This document shows positions 45,564-55,395 of a DNA stretch of 64,000 nucleotides, piece by piece. The translations under genes were made by a program, and so were the position numbers. Origin of the DNA: Colwellia sp. 1_MG-2023 (GTDB taxonomy: Bacteria; Pseudomonadota; Gammaproteobacteria; Enterobacterales; Alteromonadaceae). Each line of letters opens with the position of its first letter. Position 1 is the first letter of the stretch. Under the pieces are notes generated by a model. The model was not told where the DNA came from, ran no database searches, and saw only the letters and a list, made by a program, of their open reading frames with translations. The stretch is taken from NCBI RefSeq assembly GCF_030546755.1, contig NZ_JAUOPE010000007.1, positions 62,001-126,000 of the forward strand, given 5' to 3'.

Positions 45564-48143
45564 GTGTTTCTAAAAAAAATATTAAGGATGATACAGTTCC
45601 TAGCGATTATCGTTATTTTACTCTTAATCACGTTCATCATAGTTAATGTCTCTTCAAGATTAATTTCAATTGATAATAGTAAACAAACCAGTCAAAGGTT
45701 TTCTATCGCTGCAAGTTACTTTATTGATACCTCTAATCAACTAAATGCTAGAGATATTTACAGCAAAAAAGAGCTGTTAACAGCCATCGACATCAATAAA
45801 ATTCCTTTTGAATTAGCGGATCAAACCTATTGGATAAAAGTACAAGTAACCAATAAAACCAATACCCCGCTTCCACTTGTATTATATGCCGATAATAGTA
45901 TGTTGGACGTTTTTGATATTTATCAGCCAAACAATACCTTCGGGCTTGATCAATCGTTAATTCATACTGATTTAATTGCTAGCAATAACAACAATCGATT
46001 GCTCAAAGTTTATCCGCATTTAACGTTTCAATTAATGACGAATCAAACGAAAACGTTTTTATTAAAACTTCAAACACTAGGTCCACCTAATATACCTTTA
46101 ATGGTACTTAGTGATGATGATTTTTCTCAAAGAATGTTATACGCGCAAATATTTTATGGCGCATTTATTGGCTTAGTAATTCTAATGGCAATGTATAACT
46201 TAGTGTTATTTTTTGCGATAAAGGACAAGGTTTATCTCGTATATATTGGTTACTTATTAAGTGCTTTTTTTGTTTTATCAAGTTTAACGGGGTTTGGTTA
46301 CTTTATTTTTTCACCAAAAACCCAAGAGTTTTTCAATCAATATTTGCTCTTCATTGATTATTATCTGGTGATATTTTTACTGGTATTTACCTTGTTCTTT
46401 CTTCGTTATGACCAACAAAACAATAAAACTTATCAAGTAGGTTTAGTGTTAACCGCTTTTTTGGCGATTTGTTCATTCTATTCATTAACACTTGATACCA
46501 TTGCTCAAACAAAATTGTTTTTTTCTATTCAACCAGTCTTTTATCTTTTTGCCTTGTTTGTCTTGTTAAGGCGACTCCATCAAGATTTTTCTTGGGCAAA
46601 ATACTATTTGTTATCTTGGGTTCCCTTATTAATTGGTGCGGCTATACAGCCTTTAGTTTTACTTAATTATTTAGAGTATTCGTTTGTCACTCGTAATGCT
46701 TTTCTATTTGCCATTTTAATAGAATTAACGTTAATGGCTTTTGCTCTTGCTGAACGAATGAAACGCAACGAAAAAGACAGGCTTAATGATATTACTTATC
46801 ACATTAGTAGTGGCTTACCTCGAAAATCTAATTTAGAAAGTTATATCAATCGATTAATACAGCAAAAATATCAAGACTTTAAAGTCTTGGTAATAAAGCC
46901 CGAGCATATTGAAAAAGTAGCATTATATGTTGATGATTCAATCCTCACCGAGTTATACCAAAGATTATTTTATAAATTATCATCCCTATTTCAGTATAAC
47001 GATAAAGTGTTTGCTCTGACTGACAAAGGTGAAAAACTTTGCTTAATTAATAACAATTCATTAATGGCAATCATAGATAAAAGGCAAAAACAGCAATCAA
47101 TAGAAGAACTTATCGATGCCATTCAACAAACAGTTTCAGATAATTACTACATTAAATCAATCAAACTCCCTTTATCGGCCGTTGTGGGCATATCAATATT
47201 TTCGAGTAATACAAAGAAAAGCCATCAACTGATTAATCAAGCATTATTAGCGGCGAATAGAGCTGAAACCATTCATCAAAAATGGAGCTATTACGAGGAT
47301 AATTCGAGTAACGAAAACGCCTATTTATTACAACTAACCAGTGACTTACAGTTTGCTCTTGAAAACAATCAATTAGAAGTTTTTCATCAACCTCAGATCG
47401 ATCTTCGAACATTAAGGGTTTGTAGTAGTGAATGTTTGATCCGTTGGCAACATCCAGATAAAGGTTTTATTCCGCCAACGGTATTCATCCCAATTGCTGA
47501 AGATATGGGACTAATAAACCAATTAACCTTATGGGTAATAAAAACAGCGCTACAGCAACAATTTAGCTTGTCTAATGACTATGGTTTTAATCATATGATT
47601 TCCATTAACATTAGCGGTAAAGATATCGCTTCACAGCACTTTTTCCCACAAGTAATGGACATTATTGAAGCATCGACTATTCCAGCTGATAAGTTAATTT
47701 TTGAGTTAACAGAGTCAGCCTCCTTTACTTATAATGAGCAATCATTATCGCTTATTGAGAAGCTGGTTGAGCTTGGTATAACTATCAGTATTGATGACTT
47801 TGGTACAGGATATTCTTCAATGTCTCAAGTGAGCAATCTGCCATTTCAAGAATTAAAAGTTGATCGACAATTTGTTGAAAATGTTAATGATGATCATAAA
47901 CGGAAAATTATTGCTGAAGCGACAGTAAAAATGGCAAAAGGTCTGGGCTTAGAAGTTGTTGCTGAAGGTATCAATAGCCAAGCTGATGAAGATACTTTAA
48001 GAGATTTCGGTTGCGATATCGGGCAAGGATATTTTTATGCTAAACCAATGGCTATCGATGATTATATTAGTTGGTTAGAAAACTTAGATAACGGGCGTAT
48101 TAAACAACCTGTTCAAGGTGAATTTATCCCTGCAGAAAAATAG
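45564..48143 (+). CDS. 7TMR-DISM sensor with degenerate GGDEF and EAL domains
   Basis: The 859-residue membrane protein has an N-terminal helix (about 9-28), an extracytoplasmic 7TMR-DISMED2 carbohydrate-binding-like domain (about 45-180), a seven-helix 7TMR region (about 190-395), a degenerate GGDEF region without the GGDEF motif (about 410-590) and an EAL domain (about 600-845). The EAL signature is ECLIRW, and DDFGTGYSSM, KVDRQFV, AEGI and QGYFYAKP are intact, so c-di-GMP hydrolysis is likely. It starts at a GTG with AAGAG upstream. Confidence 0.9.
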   Translation: MFLKKILRMIQFLAIIVILLLITFIIVNVSSRLISIDNSKQTSQRFSIAASYFIDTSNQLNARDIYSKKELLTAIDINKIPFELADQTYWIKVQVTNKTNTPLPLVLYADNSMLDVFDIYQPNNTFGLDQSLIHTDLIASNNNNRLLKVYPHLTFQLMTNQTKTFLLKLQTLGPPNIPLMVLSDDDFSQRMLYAQIFYGAFIGLVILMAMYNLVLFFAIKDKVYLVYIGYLLSAFFVLSSLTGFGYFIFSPKTQEFFNQYLLFIDYYLVIFLLVFTLFFLRYDQQNNKTYQVGLVLTAFLAICSFYSLTLDTIAQTKLFFSIQPVFYLFALFVLLRRLHQDFSWAKYYLLSWVPLLIGAAIQPLVLLNYLEYSFVTRNAFLFAILIELTLMAFALAERMKRNEKDRLNDITYHISSGLPRKSNLESYINRLIQQKYQDFKVLVIKPEHIEKVALYVDDSILTELYQRLFYKLSSLFQYNDKVFALTDKGEKLCLINNNSLMAIIDKRQKQQSIEELIDAIQQTVSDNYYIKSIKLPLSAVVGISIFSSNTKKSHQLINQALLAANRAETIHQKWSYYEDNSSNENAYLLQLTSDLQFALENNQLEVFHQPQIDLRTLRVCSSECLIRWQHPDKGFIPPTVFIPIAEDMGLINQLTLWVIKTALQQQFSLSNDYGFNHMISINISGKDIASQHFFPQVMDIIEASTIPADKLIFELTESASFTYNEQSLSLIEKLVELGITISIDDFGTGYSSMSQVSNLPFQELKVDRQFVENVNDDHKRKIIAEATVKMAKGLGLEVVAEGINSQADEDTLRDFGCDIGQGYFYAKPMAIDDYISWLENLDNGRIKQPVQGEFIPAEK

Positions 48144-48179
48144 CCTAATTCTCTTAAAACTAACAATAAAAATACAAAA

Positions 48180-48203
48180 AAAACGCATCTATTGATGCGT
48201 TTT
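48180..48203. terminator. Shared terminator between the EAL gene and aroG
   Basis: AAAACGCATC (48180-48189) pairs with GATGCGTTTT (48194-48203) around TATT. Both strands end the stem in TTTT, the minus strand continuing with TTTTTTG, so it can stop both convergent genes. Confidence 0.75.
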
Positions 48204-48230
48204 CTAAATATGCTTTTTTAAATAATCTTG

Positions 48231-49286
48231 TTAGGCGTTACGTCTTTTACCTACCGCATCATTTAATTGCGCTAATAATTTTTCAGTATCTGCCCAACCA
48301 ATACAAGCATCTGTTATTGACTGACCATAATTTTTAGCTTTACCATCAACTAAGTCCTGACGCCCTTCTACTAAATGACTTTCAACCATCACACCGAAAA
48401 TATTATTGTTTCCAGAAGCAATTTGCTTACTGACGTCATCACAAACTTTCATTTGATTTTCAAACTTTTTACTAGAATTGCCGTGACTAAAATCAATCAT
48501 AATTTTAGTGTTTAATTTTGAATTCGCTAATTGTTCAGTAACTTGATTAACGCTGTCAGCATCGTAATTTGGTGTTTTACCGCCACGTAAAATTATATGG
48601 CAATCTTTATTACCGGTAGTTTGAACAATAGCCGAGTGACCAAACTTAGTTACTGATAAGAAATGATGCGAGGCACTCGCCGAACCTATGGCATCAATCG
48701 CAATTTTGATTGTGCCATCAGTACCATTTTTAAAACCTACCGGACAAGATAAGCCAGAAGATAATTCACGGTGCACCTGACTTTCGGTAGTTCTTGCGCC
48801 AATTGCCCCCCAACACATTAAGTCACCAATATATTGTGGGGTAATCATATCTAAAAACTCACCTGCAGTCGGTAAGCCCATATTATTTAAATCGGTTAAT
48901 AATTTACGTCCAATGCGTAGCCCATCGTTCAATTTAAAACTGTTATCCATGTACGGATCGTTAATTAACCCTTTCCAACCCACCGTAGTACGTGGTTTTT
49001 CAAAATAGACACGCATAACTATTTCTAAGTTTTCTTTATATTTTTCACGAAGTTGTACGAGCTTTTCGCCATACTCTATGGCTGCTTTGGGATCGTGAAT
49101 TGAACATGGACCAATGACCACTAGTACTCTATCGTCTTGATGGTTAAAGATTTTGCTGATCGCATTTCTAGCTGAAAAAATAGTTTTAGACGCTTTCTCT
49201 GATGCAGGAAATCGTTCCAGTAAAGCTACTGGTGGTAATAATTCTTTGATTTTTGCGATACGAACATCGTCATTTTGGTAGGACAT
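48231..49286 (-). CDS. aroG: 3-deoxy-7-phosphoheptulonate synthase (DAHP synthase), class I
   Basis: The 351-residue enzyme condenses PEP and erythrose 4-phosphate, the entry to the shikimate pathway. AroFGH-type features: VVIGPCSIHDPKAAIEYG near residue 57, FEKPRTTVGWKG near 94, the GFKNGTDG segment near 185, and DFSHGNSSK near 266 with a metal ligand. Length fits E. coli AroG (350). Whether it is feedback-inhibited by Phe, Tyr or Trp cannot be read from sequence. A MetJ-like tandem repeat lies upstream. Confidence 0.92.
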   Translation of the reverse strand: MSYQNDDVRIAKIKELLPPVALLERFPASEKASKTIFSARNAISKIFNHQDDRVLVVIGPCSIHDPKAAIEYGEKLVQLREKYKENLEIVMRVYFEKPRTTVGWKGLINDPYMDNSFKLNDGLRIGRKLLTDLNNMGLPTAGEFLDMITPQYIGDLMCWGAIGARTTESQVHRELSSGLSCPVGFKNGTDGTIKIAIDAIGSASASHHFLSVTKFGHSAIVQTTGNKDCHIILRGGKTPNYDADSVNQVTEQLANSKLNTKIMIDFSHGNSSKKFENQMKVCDDVSKQIASGNNNIFGVMVESHLVEGRQDLVDGKAKNYGQSITDACIGWADTEKLLAQLNDAVGKRRNA

Positions 49287-49340
49287 AGTTATTTCTCTTT
49301 TTACTTTCAGCTTTCTTATTTAATTCATTTAATCTTATAT

Positions 49341-49364
49341 TTACGTCTAGACGCCTAGATGATT
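49341..49364. promoter_or_regulatory. MetJ-like tandem operator between aroG and add
   Basis: Three adjoining octamers, TTACGTCT, AGACGCCT and AGATGATT, match the met box AGACGTCT at 6, 7 and 5 of 8 positions. The site is 55-78 bp upstream of aroG and 131 bp before add. MetJ binds such tandem boxes, but control of either gene by MetJ is not something I know of. Confidence 0.3.
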
Positions 49365-49494
49365 AACCCGTCACTAATTTAGCAGTGTTATTGTAGTAAT
49401 ACCAACATAAAATAGTGAAAAGACGATATAATAAAGAATATATTATCCCTTTATAGAACAAGGGTTCGCATATAACGAGAAAGGAAAGGAAATA

Positions 49495-50493
49495 ATGATC
49501 AATCCGACATTACCACTTATCGATTTGCATCGTCATTTAGATGGTAATATTCGAGCAAAAACTATTTGGCAACTTGCGCAAAATCACAACATTACATTAC
49601 CCGTTAGCCAGTTTGAAGATTTTATCCCCTATGTTCAAATAATTGATAGTGAGTCAAACCTATTAGCTTTTTTGCAGAAATTAGACTGGGGTGTCGCCGT
49701 GTTAAAAACGCTAGACGATTGTAAACGTATAGCTTATGAAAATGTTGAAGATGCCTTTAATGCCGGTATCGATTACGCTGAACTTAGGTTTTCGCCTTAT
49801 TACATGGCTAAAAGTCATCAATTAAATACCAGTGATGTAGTTGCAGCCGTGATAGATGGCGTTCGCTTAGGCATGAAAGATTATGATGTAAAAATTAATT
49901 TAATCGGTATTTTAAGCAGAACCTTTGGAGTCGAGAAGTGCCAACATGAGTTAAACGCCATTCTTGATCACAAACAAGCTATCACCGCAGTTGATTTAGC
50001 TGGCGATGAATATAACTTTCCTGGTGAATTATTTGTCGAGCATTTTAATCAAGTAAAAAAAGCTGACTTACAAGTCACGATACATGCAGGTGAAGCAGCC
50101 GGTAGCGAAAGTATATGGCAAGCAATACAAGCGTTAAATGCTCGCAGAATTGGCCATGGCGTTGCATGTCAGCATGATGAAAAATTAATGGATTATATGC
50201 GAGACAATCACATCGCGATTGAGTCTTGTATTACTTCCAATTATCAAACAGGGACTGTAACGAATATAGACAACCACCCTATCAAAACATTTTTAGCTAA
50301 TGACTTGCTAGTCTGTTTAAACACGGATGATCCCGCTGTACAAAATATCGAGTTAAAGCATGAGTTTTCACTAGCTTCAAGCCAGTTAAAATTAACTGAT
50401 AGTCAAATTAGTCAATTACAACAAAACGCACTAAAAGCGAGTTTTTTATCTGAAAATGAAAAACAAGCCTTGCTAAAGCAAAAACAAAATTGA
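49495..50493 (+). CDS. add: Adenosine deaminase
   Basis: The 332-residue zinc enzyme deaminates adenosine and deoxyadenosine to the inosines. Zinc and catalytic motifs: DLHRHLDGN near residue 10-18, HAGEAAG near 199, RRIGHGVA near 218, SCITSNYQTG near 243 and NTDDPAVQ near 277. Length is that of bacterial Add. The AAGGAAA site precedes the ATG. It is the first gene of the nucleoside region; the inosine it makes is a substrate of the nearby DeoD. Confidence 0.95.
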   Translation: MINPTLPLIDLHRHLDGNIRAKTIWQLAQNHNITLPVSQFEDFIPYVQIIDSESNLLAFLQKLDWGVAVLKTLDDCKRIAYENVEDAFNAGIDYAELRFSPYYMAKSHQLNTSDVVAAVIDGVRLGMKDYDVKINLIGILSRTFGVEKCQHELNAILDHKQAITAVDLAGDEYNFPGELFVEHFNQVKKADLQVTIHAGEAAGSESIWQAIQALNARRIGHGVACQHDEKLMDYMRDNHIAIESCITSNYQTGTVTNIDNHPIKTFLANDLLVCLNTDDPAVQNIELKHEFSLASSQLKLTDSQISQLQQNALKASFLSENEKQALLKQKQN

Positions 50494-50635
50494 AATAATA
50501 CGTCCCTTAAACGTTTTCAATTATCCAATAAATGATCACGTTTAACCGTTAATGAGTGATGAAACTTCAATACTTATTAACTTTTAAAATTAACCATTAA
50601 TTAAATTAACCATTAAATTAACCAAAGGAGATTAA

Positions 50636-50806
50636 ATGACAGAAGTATTATTAGCATTATTTGCTGGTGCCATTGTTGGCATCTTATTTTCGTTAATTAA
50701 ATTACCGTTACCCGCGCCACCTGTTTTATCAGGTATTGCAGGCATATTCGGTATTTATTTAGGCGGAATGGCCTATAGCTGGATTATTGAACGCTTTTTT
50801 AGTTAA
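50636..50806 (+). CDS. XapX domain small membrane protein
   Basis: A 56-residue protein starts at ATG 50636 with AAAGGAG five bases upstream. It has two membrane helices (about 4-21 and 33-50) separated by the motif KLPLPAPPVLSGIAGIFGIY, the hallmark of the XapX domain. This short family often occurs beside nucleoside or xanthosine genes, as here between add and deoD. Its function is unknown; a role in nucleoside transport is only a suggestion from context. Confidence 0.85.
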   Translation: MTEVLLALFAGAIVGILFSLIKLPLPAPPVLSGIAGIFGIYLGGMAYSWIIERFFS

Positions 50807-50961
50807 AATAAGCAGGTATAAATTCTAAAATCGACTAGAATAACAAAAGAAAAACTAACACCCTTCAGTAAAACACCCTTGATAGCAGCTTGCACATACT
50901 AATGCGCTGGCTAGAAACTTACTGAGACATAAAAATATAAGTAATTATAAGGTTATATCTC

Positions 50962-51666
50962 ATGGCAACACCCCATATAGAAGCAAAAGAAAATGAATTC
51001 GCAAAAACGGTTTTAATGCCTGGCGATCCTCTTCGAGCAAAATTTATTGCCGAAAACTTTTTAGACGACGCAAAGTGTATTACACGCGTGCGCAACATGT
51101 TTGGTTACACAGGCACCTATAAAGGTAAACCAATTTCAGTGATGGGCTCAGGCATGGGTATTCCATCAATCTCAATTTATGCAACAGAATTATATAACGA
51201 GTACGGTGTTGAAAATATCATTCGCATTGGCTCGTGCGGTGCAGTAAGAGATGATATTAAAGTACGTGACGTCATTGTAGGCATGACAGCAAGTACCGAC
51301 TCAAATGTTAATCGACAACGATTTAACAATATGGACTTTGCCGCCAGCGCTGATTTTTCCCTTTTACAGAAAGTGGTAAATACCGCTGAAAAAATAAATA
51401 AAAAAGTCCATGTTGGTAACGTATTCACTGCAGACTTATTCTATACCCCACAACCAGAAATGTTCAAAAAAATGGAAGACATGGGTATTTTAGCAGTAGA
51501 AATGGAAGCAGCTGGTTTATATGGCGTGGCGGCTGAATTAGGTAAAAAAGCGTTAGCAGTATTTACCGTTAGTGATCATATAAAAACCGGTGAACAAACT
51601 TCTGCTGATGAAAGAGAAAATACTTTTAAAGATATGATGGAATTAACTTTAGAAAGTATTCTTTGA
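50962..51666 (+). CDS. deoD: Purine nucleoside phosphorylase DeoD type
   Basis: The 234-residue hexameric enzyme splits purine (deoxy)nucleosides with phosphate into base and (deoxy)ribose 1-phosphate. Motifs: [14 protein letters not shown] near residue 18 for phosphate, [16 protein letters not shown] near 62, IRIGSCGA near 86 and [11 protein letters not shown] near 178. Strong similarity to E. coli DeoD. A perfect palindromic terminator follows. It shares the pathway with deoB and deoC but is on the opposite side of the receptor gene. Confidence 0.96.
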   Translation: MATPHIEAKENEFAKTVLMPGDPLRAKFIAENFLDDAKCITRVRNMFGYTGTYKGKPISVMGSGMGIPSISIYATELYNEYGVENIIRIGSCGAVRDDIKVRDVIVGMTASTDSNVNRQRFNNMDFAASADFSLLQKVVNTAEKINKKVHVGNVFTADLFYTPQPEMFKKMEDMGILAVEMEAAGLYGVAAELGKKALAVFTVSDHIKTGEQTSADERENTFKDMMELTLESIL

Positions 51667-51691
51667 TCATTATTAAGAGTTAAAGGCATTA

Positions 51692-51721
51692 AAAAAGGTT
51701 GGCTAATTAGCCAACCTTTTT
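51692..51721. terminator. Palindromic terminator between deoD and the TonB receptor gene
   Basis: The 30-bp perfect palindrome has AAAAAGGTTGGCTAA paired with TTAGCCAACCTTTTT. Both strands end in a T tract, so it stops transcription from both convergent genes. Confidence 0.85.
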
Positions 51722-51760
51722 GTTTTCACTTGATTAAGTTAATGGGTCAATTCGAACTAA

Positions 51761-54019
51761 TTAGTAAAAATCAGCTTTGAATTCTAGTCCCCAAAATACC
51801 GGTTCATTTACATAACCAGTTAAGTTATTAAAATCGATTGCCCCGGTTAACTGCTCTTCATCAGTAATATTACGTCCAAAAGCTGCCACTTCGTAATCAG
51901 CCGATTCACCAGACCATTGATAACCAACACGAATACCGCCTTCTAATAAGGCATCACCGGTAAATTCAGTTGATTCATATAAAAAGAAGTTAACTTTGCT
52001 TCTATAAGACCAATCTGAATAAACATAAAGCTCACCATTTTGTACTTCTTTCGACCAACGAAGCGCAATATTGCTTATCCATTCTGGTGATTGAGGTAAA
52101 GAATTACCGTCGATAATGGCTTGACCATCACCACGAATAGGATCAGTTACCGTACAACCACCGCCACAAGGAGCAACACCAATAGAGCCATCTTGAAGCT
52201 CAGTATGGTTATAACTTAAGCTACCGGTTAGTACTAAGTCAGCATTGATAAACCATTCACCGTCTAATTCAAAACCATAACCAACCGCTTTATCCGCATT
52301 TAATAAACGCGCTAAGTTACCTTCGCCACCAACGGCTGTTAATTGTTGATCACTGACTTGATAATAAAATACCGCACCGTCTAAACGTGCCATATTATCT
52401 GAGCTAACCGTTTTAAAACCAGTTTCTGCAGAAAGTACCGTTTCTGAATCTGCCGTTGTTGCATTGCCAGAAAATAATAAGTTACGCCCTTGAATACTTG
52501 GCGCACGATAACCACGAGCTATACGACCATAAACATTAGTTTCATCAGTCCATTTATAGCTTAAGCTTAAATCACCACTAACTTGTGAATCGTCAACCGA
52601 TGATTTTTCACTAAAGCTTGGCGCACCAAATGGTGACTGCACTAATGTGCCATCCCAATCTCTTTCGTCATTTGAATAACGTAAACCACCATTTAAACTT
52701 AATTTATTTGACAGCTCGTAATCCCAAGAGCCAAATACTGCCCAAGCGGTTGTTTGCATATTTTGTACAGCAATACCATTTTGAGCACCATTGGCTAACG
52801 TATCAAAACTCAGGTTATTAATGGTTAAGTCTTCATCAAAGTAGAAAAAACCAAATTGATAATCAAATTCACCTAACTCATTGCTTGATACGCGTATTTC
52901 TTGAGTTATCTGTTTGTGATCAGGCATTGCAGCGCCTGTTTCTGAAGGGAATGGAATAAAGCCTGGCCCCATATATGGTAAAAATGACGCACCGTAACCA
53001 CCATCAATATCACCTACTGAGAACATTTCAGCTGACTCATAACCACTTACTGATGTTAAGGTATGGTTACCCATATCATAAGACAACTTTAAACTGGCGC
53101 CTGACATTTCAATCGTTTGATCATTACGACTAGCGGCATCGTGATAAACCACTTCACGATCAAAGTCAGAAACTAAATCATTCGTTCCAGGTTTAATGAT
53201 ATTTGCACGGAACACTCGAGCATCGGCTTCTGCATCTCTAAAATGATAATTAAACAGTGCATTAAATTTATCACTCGGTTCCCATAATAATTGGATGCGT
53301 CCAGCCGTTTCGCTATAGCCGCCTAACTCATCTTTTGCTTCAAAGCCTGGCGCTTCGTTGTCAATCCAGTCATCACGATCTTGCTGTAATAATGAAACAC
53401 GTGCCGATAAATCATCGGTTAAACCACCGCCTACCGCTAATCTAAAGTCGGTAGAACCGTAGCTTCCCACGCTGGCGGATACCGAAGCATCAAAGTCTTG
53501 AGTCGGCTTTTTCGACTGAACTTTAATAATGCCGGCTGTGGTATTACGACCAAATAAAGTACCTTGAGGACCACGTAAAACTTCTACGCGCTCAAGGTCA
53601 AACATTGGCATACCTTTCGTTAACGAGTTTTCTAACACCACATCATCATAAACAAGAGATACCGGTTGAGAGGCTAATAAATCAAAATCTGTATTGCCTA
53701 AACCACGGATATAAAAACGTGGAAAAGTTCGACCAAATGAAGATTCAATTAATAAACTCGGCACTTTGCCTGACAAAGCACGAACATCCATACCAGATGA
53801 ACCTAAAATTTCCATTTTTTTAGTCGATAAAGCTGACACAGCAATAGGTACATCTTGAACATTTTCAGTTCTTTTACGCGCGGTAACTTGAATTACTTCA
53901 ATTCCTACGACTTCTTCTTTAGCTTCTTCCGCAATTGAAGTTGCTGAATAGCCTAACGTGGTAGACAGTATTGCTACCTGCACACTTGTAGCAAGCGTCG
54001 TTCGTCCGAACAGTTTCAT
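51761..54019 (-). CDS. TonB-dependent outer membrane receptor, possibly for nucleosides
   Basis: The 752-residue protein has a signal peptide (cut near SIA-EEA, about residue 30), a TonB box-like IEVIQVTARK, a plug domain (about 55-165; RFYIRGLGN, VEVLRGPQGTLFGRNTTAG) and a 22-strand barrel ending in EFKADFY with a terminal aromatic residue. Start: ATG at 54017-54019 behind GGGAGAG; an in-frame TTG at 54034 is less likely. Genes for nucleoside breakdown flank it on both sides, so nucleoside uptake is the best inference; iron or other ligands are not excluded. Confidence 0.9.
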   Translation of the reverse strand: MKLFGRTTLATSVQVAILSTTLGYSATSIAEEAKEEVVGIEVIQVTARKRTENVQDVPIAVSALSTKKMEILGSSGMDVRALSGKVPSLLIESSFGRTFPRFYIRGLGNTDFDLLASQPVSLVYDDVVLENSLTKGMPMFDLERVEVLRGPQGTLFGRNTTAGIIKVQSKKPTQDFDASVSASVGSYGSTDFRLAVGGGLTDDLSARVSLLQQDRDDWIDNEAPGFEAKDELGGYSETAGRIQLLWEPSDKFNALFNYHFRDAEADARVFRANIIKPGTNDLVSDFDREVVYHDAASRNDQTIEMSGASLKLSYDMGNHTLTSVSGYESAEMFSVGDIDGGYGASFLPYMGPGFIPFPSETGAAMPDHKQITQEIRVSSNELGEFDYQFGFFYFDEDLTINNLSFDTLANGAQNGIAVQNMQTTAWAVFGSWDYELSNKLSLNGGLRYSNDERDWDGTLVQSPFGAPSFSEKSSVDDSQVSGDLSLSYKWTDETNVYGRIARGYRAPSIQGRNLLFSGNATTADSETVLSAETGFKTVSSDNMARLDGAVFYYQVSDQQLTAVGGEGNLARLLNADKAVGYGFELDGEWFINADLVLTGSLSYNHTELQDGSIGVAPCGGGCTVTDPIRGDGQAIIDGNSLPQSPEWISNIALRWSKEVQNGELYVYSDWSYRSKVNFFLYESTEFTGDALLEGGIRVGYQWSGESADYEVAAFGRNITDEEQLTGAIDFNNLTGYVNEPVFWGLEFKADFY

Positions 54020-54103
54020 GTAGTTCTCTCCCAAGGACTCATTAATGTTATATATTTAAAAAGAATTTCTTATAAACTTGAATATTATAGCGAGTGTTTT
54101 CAA

Positions 54104-55324
54104 TTAATTGTGTTTTTTGACTAAGTTTTTATAAAAACTTATTCCGTAATCAAGCTTATCAAGATTGAACATTTCAGCAATAGTTTGCCCTAAATCGGCA
54201 AATGTTGAACGTTCACCAAGATCAACTGAAGCAATATTATGATGATAAGCCAGCATTGGTACGTATTCACGAGTATGATCATTACCATGCCACGTTGGAT
54301 CACAACCATGATCAGCCGTTAAAAATAAAATATCATCGTCGGCCATAGCCGCAAATATTTCTGGAAGACGCTTATCAAATTCTTCTAGCGCTTTCGCATA
54401 GCCAATAGCGTCTCGTCGATGTCCAAAGTCTTGATCAAAATTCACTAAATTAGTAAAAATTACACTCTTATCTTGTGCGCTGTGTAAATGTGAGATTGTC
54501 GCATCGACTAACGCATCAATACCGGTTGCTTTAGTTTTTTCACTGATCCCTTGATGAGCAAAAATATCAGCAATTTTCCCGACACTGATCACATGACCAC
54601 CCGCCTGACAAAGTTTGTCTAATACTGTTGGCGCTGGCGGTAACACAGAATAATCTCGACGATTTCCCGTGCGAACAAAATCTTCAGGGGTTTCACCAAC
54701 AAAAGGTCTAGCAATGACTCGACCAATATTATAATCATCAAGTAATTCACGAACCGTTTCGCAATATTTATACAGATTATCTAAACCAAAATGCGCTTCA
54801 TGGGCTGCGACTTGAAATACACTATCCGCAGAGGTGTAACAAATAGGTAAACCCGTTTTAATATGTTCATTGCCCAATTTTGCGATGATATCGGTTCCAG
54901 AAGCATGGCAATCACCTAAAATGCCTGAAAACCCAGTCGCATTATTAATTGTTTCAATCAACTCATTTGGAAAACTAGGCACGGTTTTAGGGAAATATCC
55001 CCATTCGAAAAGCACAGGCACCCCTGCCATCTCCCAGTGTCCACTTGGGGTATCTTTACCGCTACTAATTTCAGCAGCATATCCATACGCGCCTTGGTTT
55101 AAATGATAATTCTCAATGGGAAAACTTTCTTTACCTGCCGCTAAGCAAGCATCAACCAACCCCATAGAAGCAAGATGAGGCAGTGAAATTTCTTTTTTCG
55201 TTTGTTCAAAATAATATTGTGCGAGATGGGCGAAGGTATTTGCAGGAACATCGCCAAATTTATCAGCATCAGGGGCATGGCCTATACCAAAACTATCCAT
55301 TACTAAAATTATTGCTCTTGCCAC
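54104..55324 (-). CDS. deoB: Phosphopentomutase
   Basis: DeoB moves phosphate between C1 and C5 of ribose or deoxyribose, linking DeoD to DeoC. The 406-residue enzyme belongs to the alkaline phosphatase superfamily: VMDSFGIGHAPDA at residues 8-20, the phosphothreonine in SGKDTPSGHWEM near 90-101, and TADHGCDPTWHGNDHTREYVP near 336-356 with metal ligands. It starts at a GTG with GGAG upstream. It is divergent from the udk-nupC-deoC-tdk-upp operon. Confidence 0.95.
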   Translation of the reverse strand: MARAIILVMDSFGIGHAPDADKFGDVPANTFAHLAQYYFEQTKKEISLPHLASMGLVDACLAAGKESFPIENYHLNQGAYGYAAEISSGKDTPSGHWEMAGVPVLFEWGYFPKTVPSFPNELIETINNATGFSGILGDCHASGTDIIAKLGNEHIKTGLPICYTSADSVFQVAAHEAHFGLDNLYKYCETVRELLDDYNIGRVIARPFVGETPEDFVRTGNRRDYSVLPPAPTVLDKLCQAGGHVISVGKIADIFAHQGISEKTKATGIDALVDATISHLHSAQDKSVIFTNLVNFDQDFGHRRDAIGYAKALEEFDKRLPEIFAAMADDDILFLTADHGCDPTWHGNDHTREYVPMLAYHHNIASVDLGERSTFADLGQTIAEMFNLDKLDYGISFYKNLVKKHN

Positions 55325-55380
55325 TTTTCACTCCAAATATTAATTTTATTTAATTTACTTCATGACCAAATAGTCAAGTT

Positions 55381-55395
55381 ATGCTAATTTAGCAT
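55381..55395. promoter_or_regulatory. 15-bp palindrome between deoB and udk, candidate operator
   Basis: ATGCTAATTTAGCAT is a perfect palindrome (7+1+7). It lies 57 bp upstream of deoB and 156 bp upstream of udk, in the shared control region of two nucleoside operons. I do not recognise the regulator; no second copy was noticed in the window. Confidence 0.35.
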
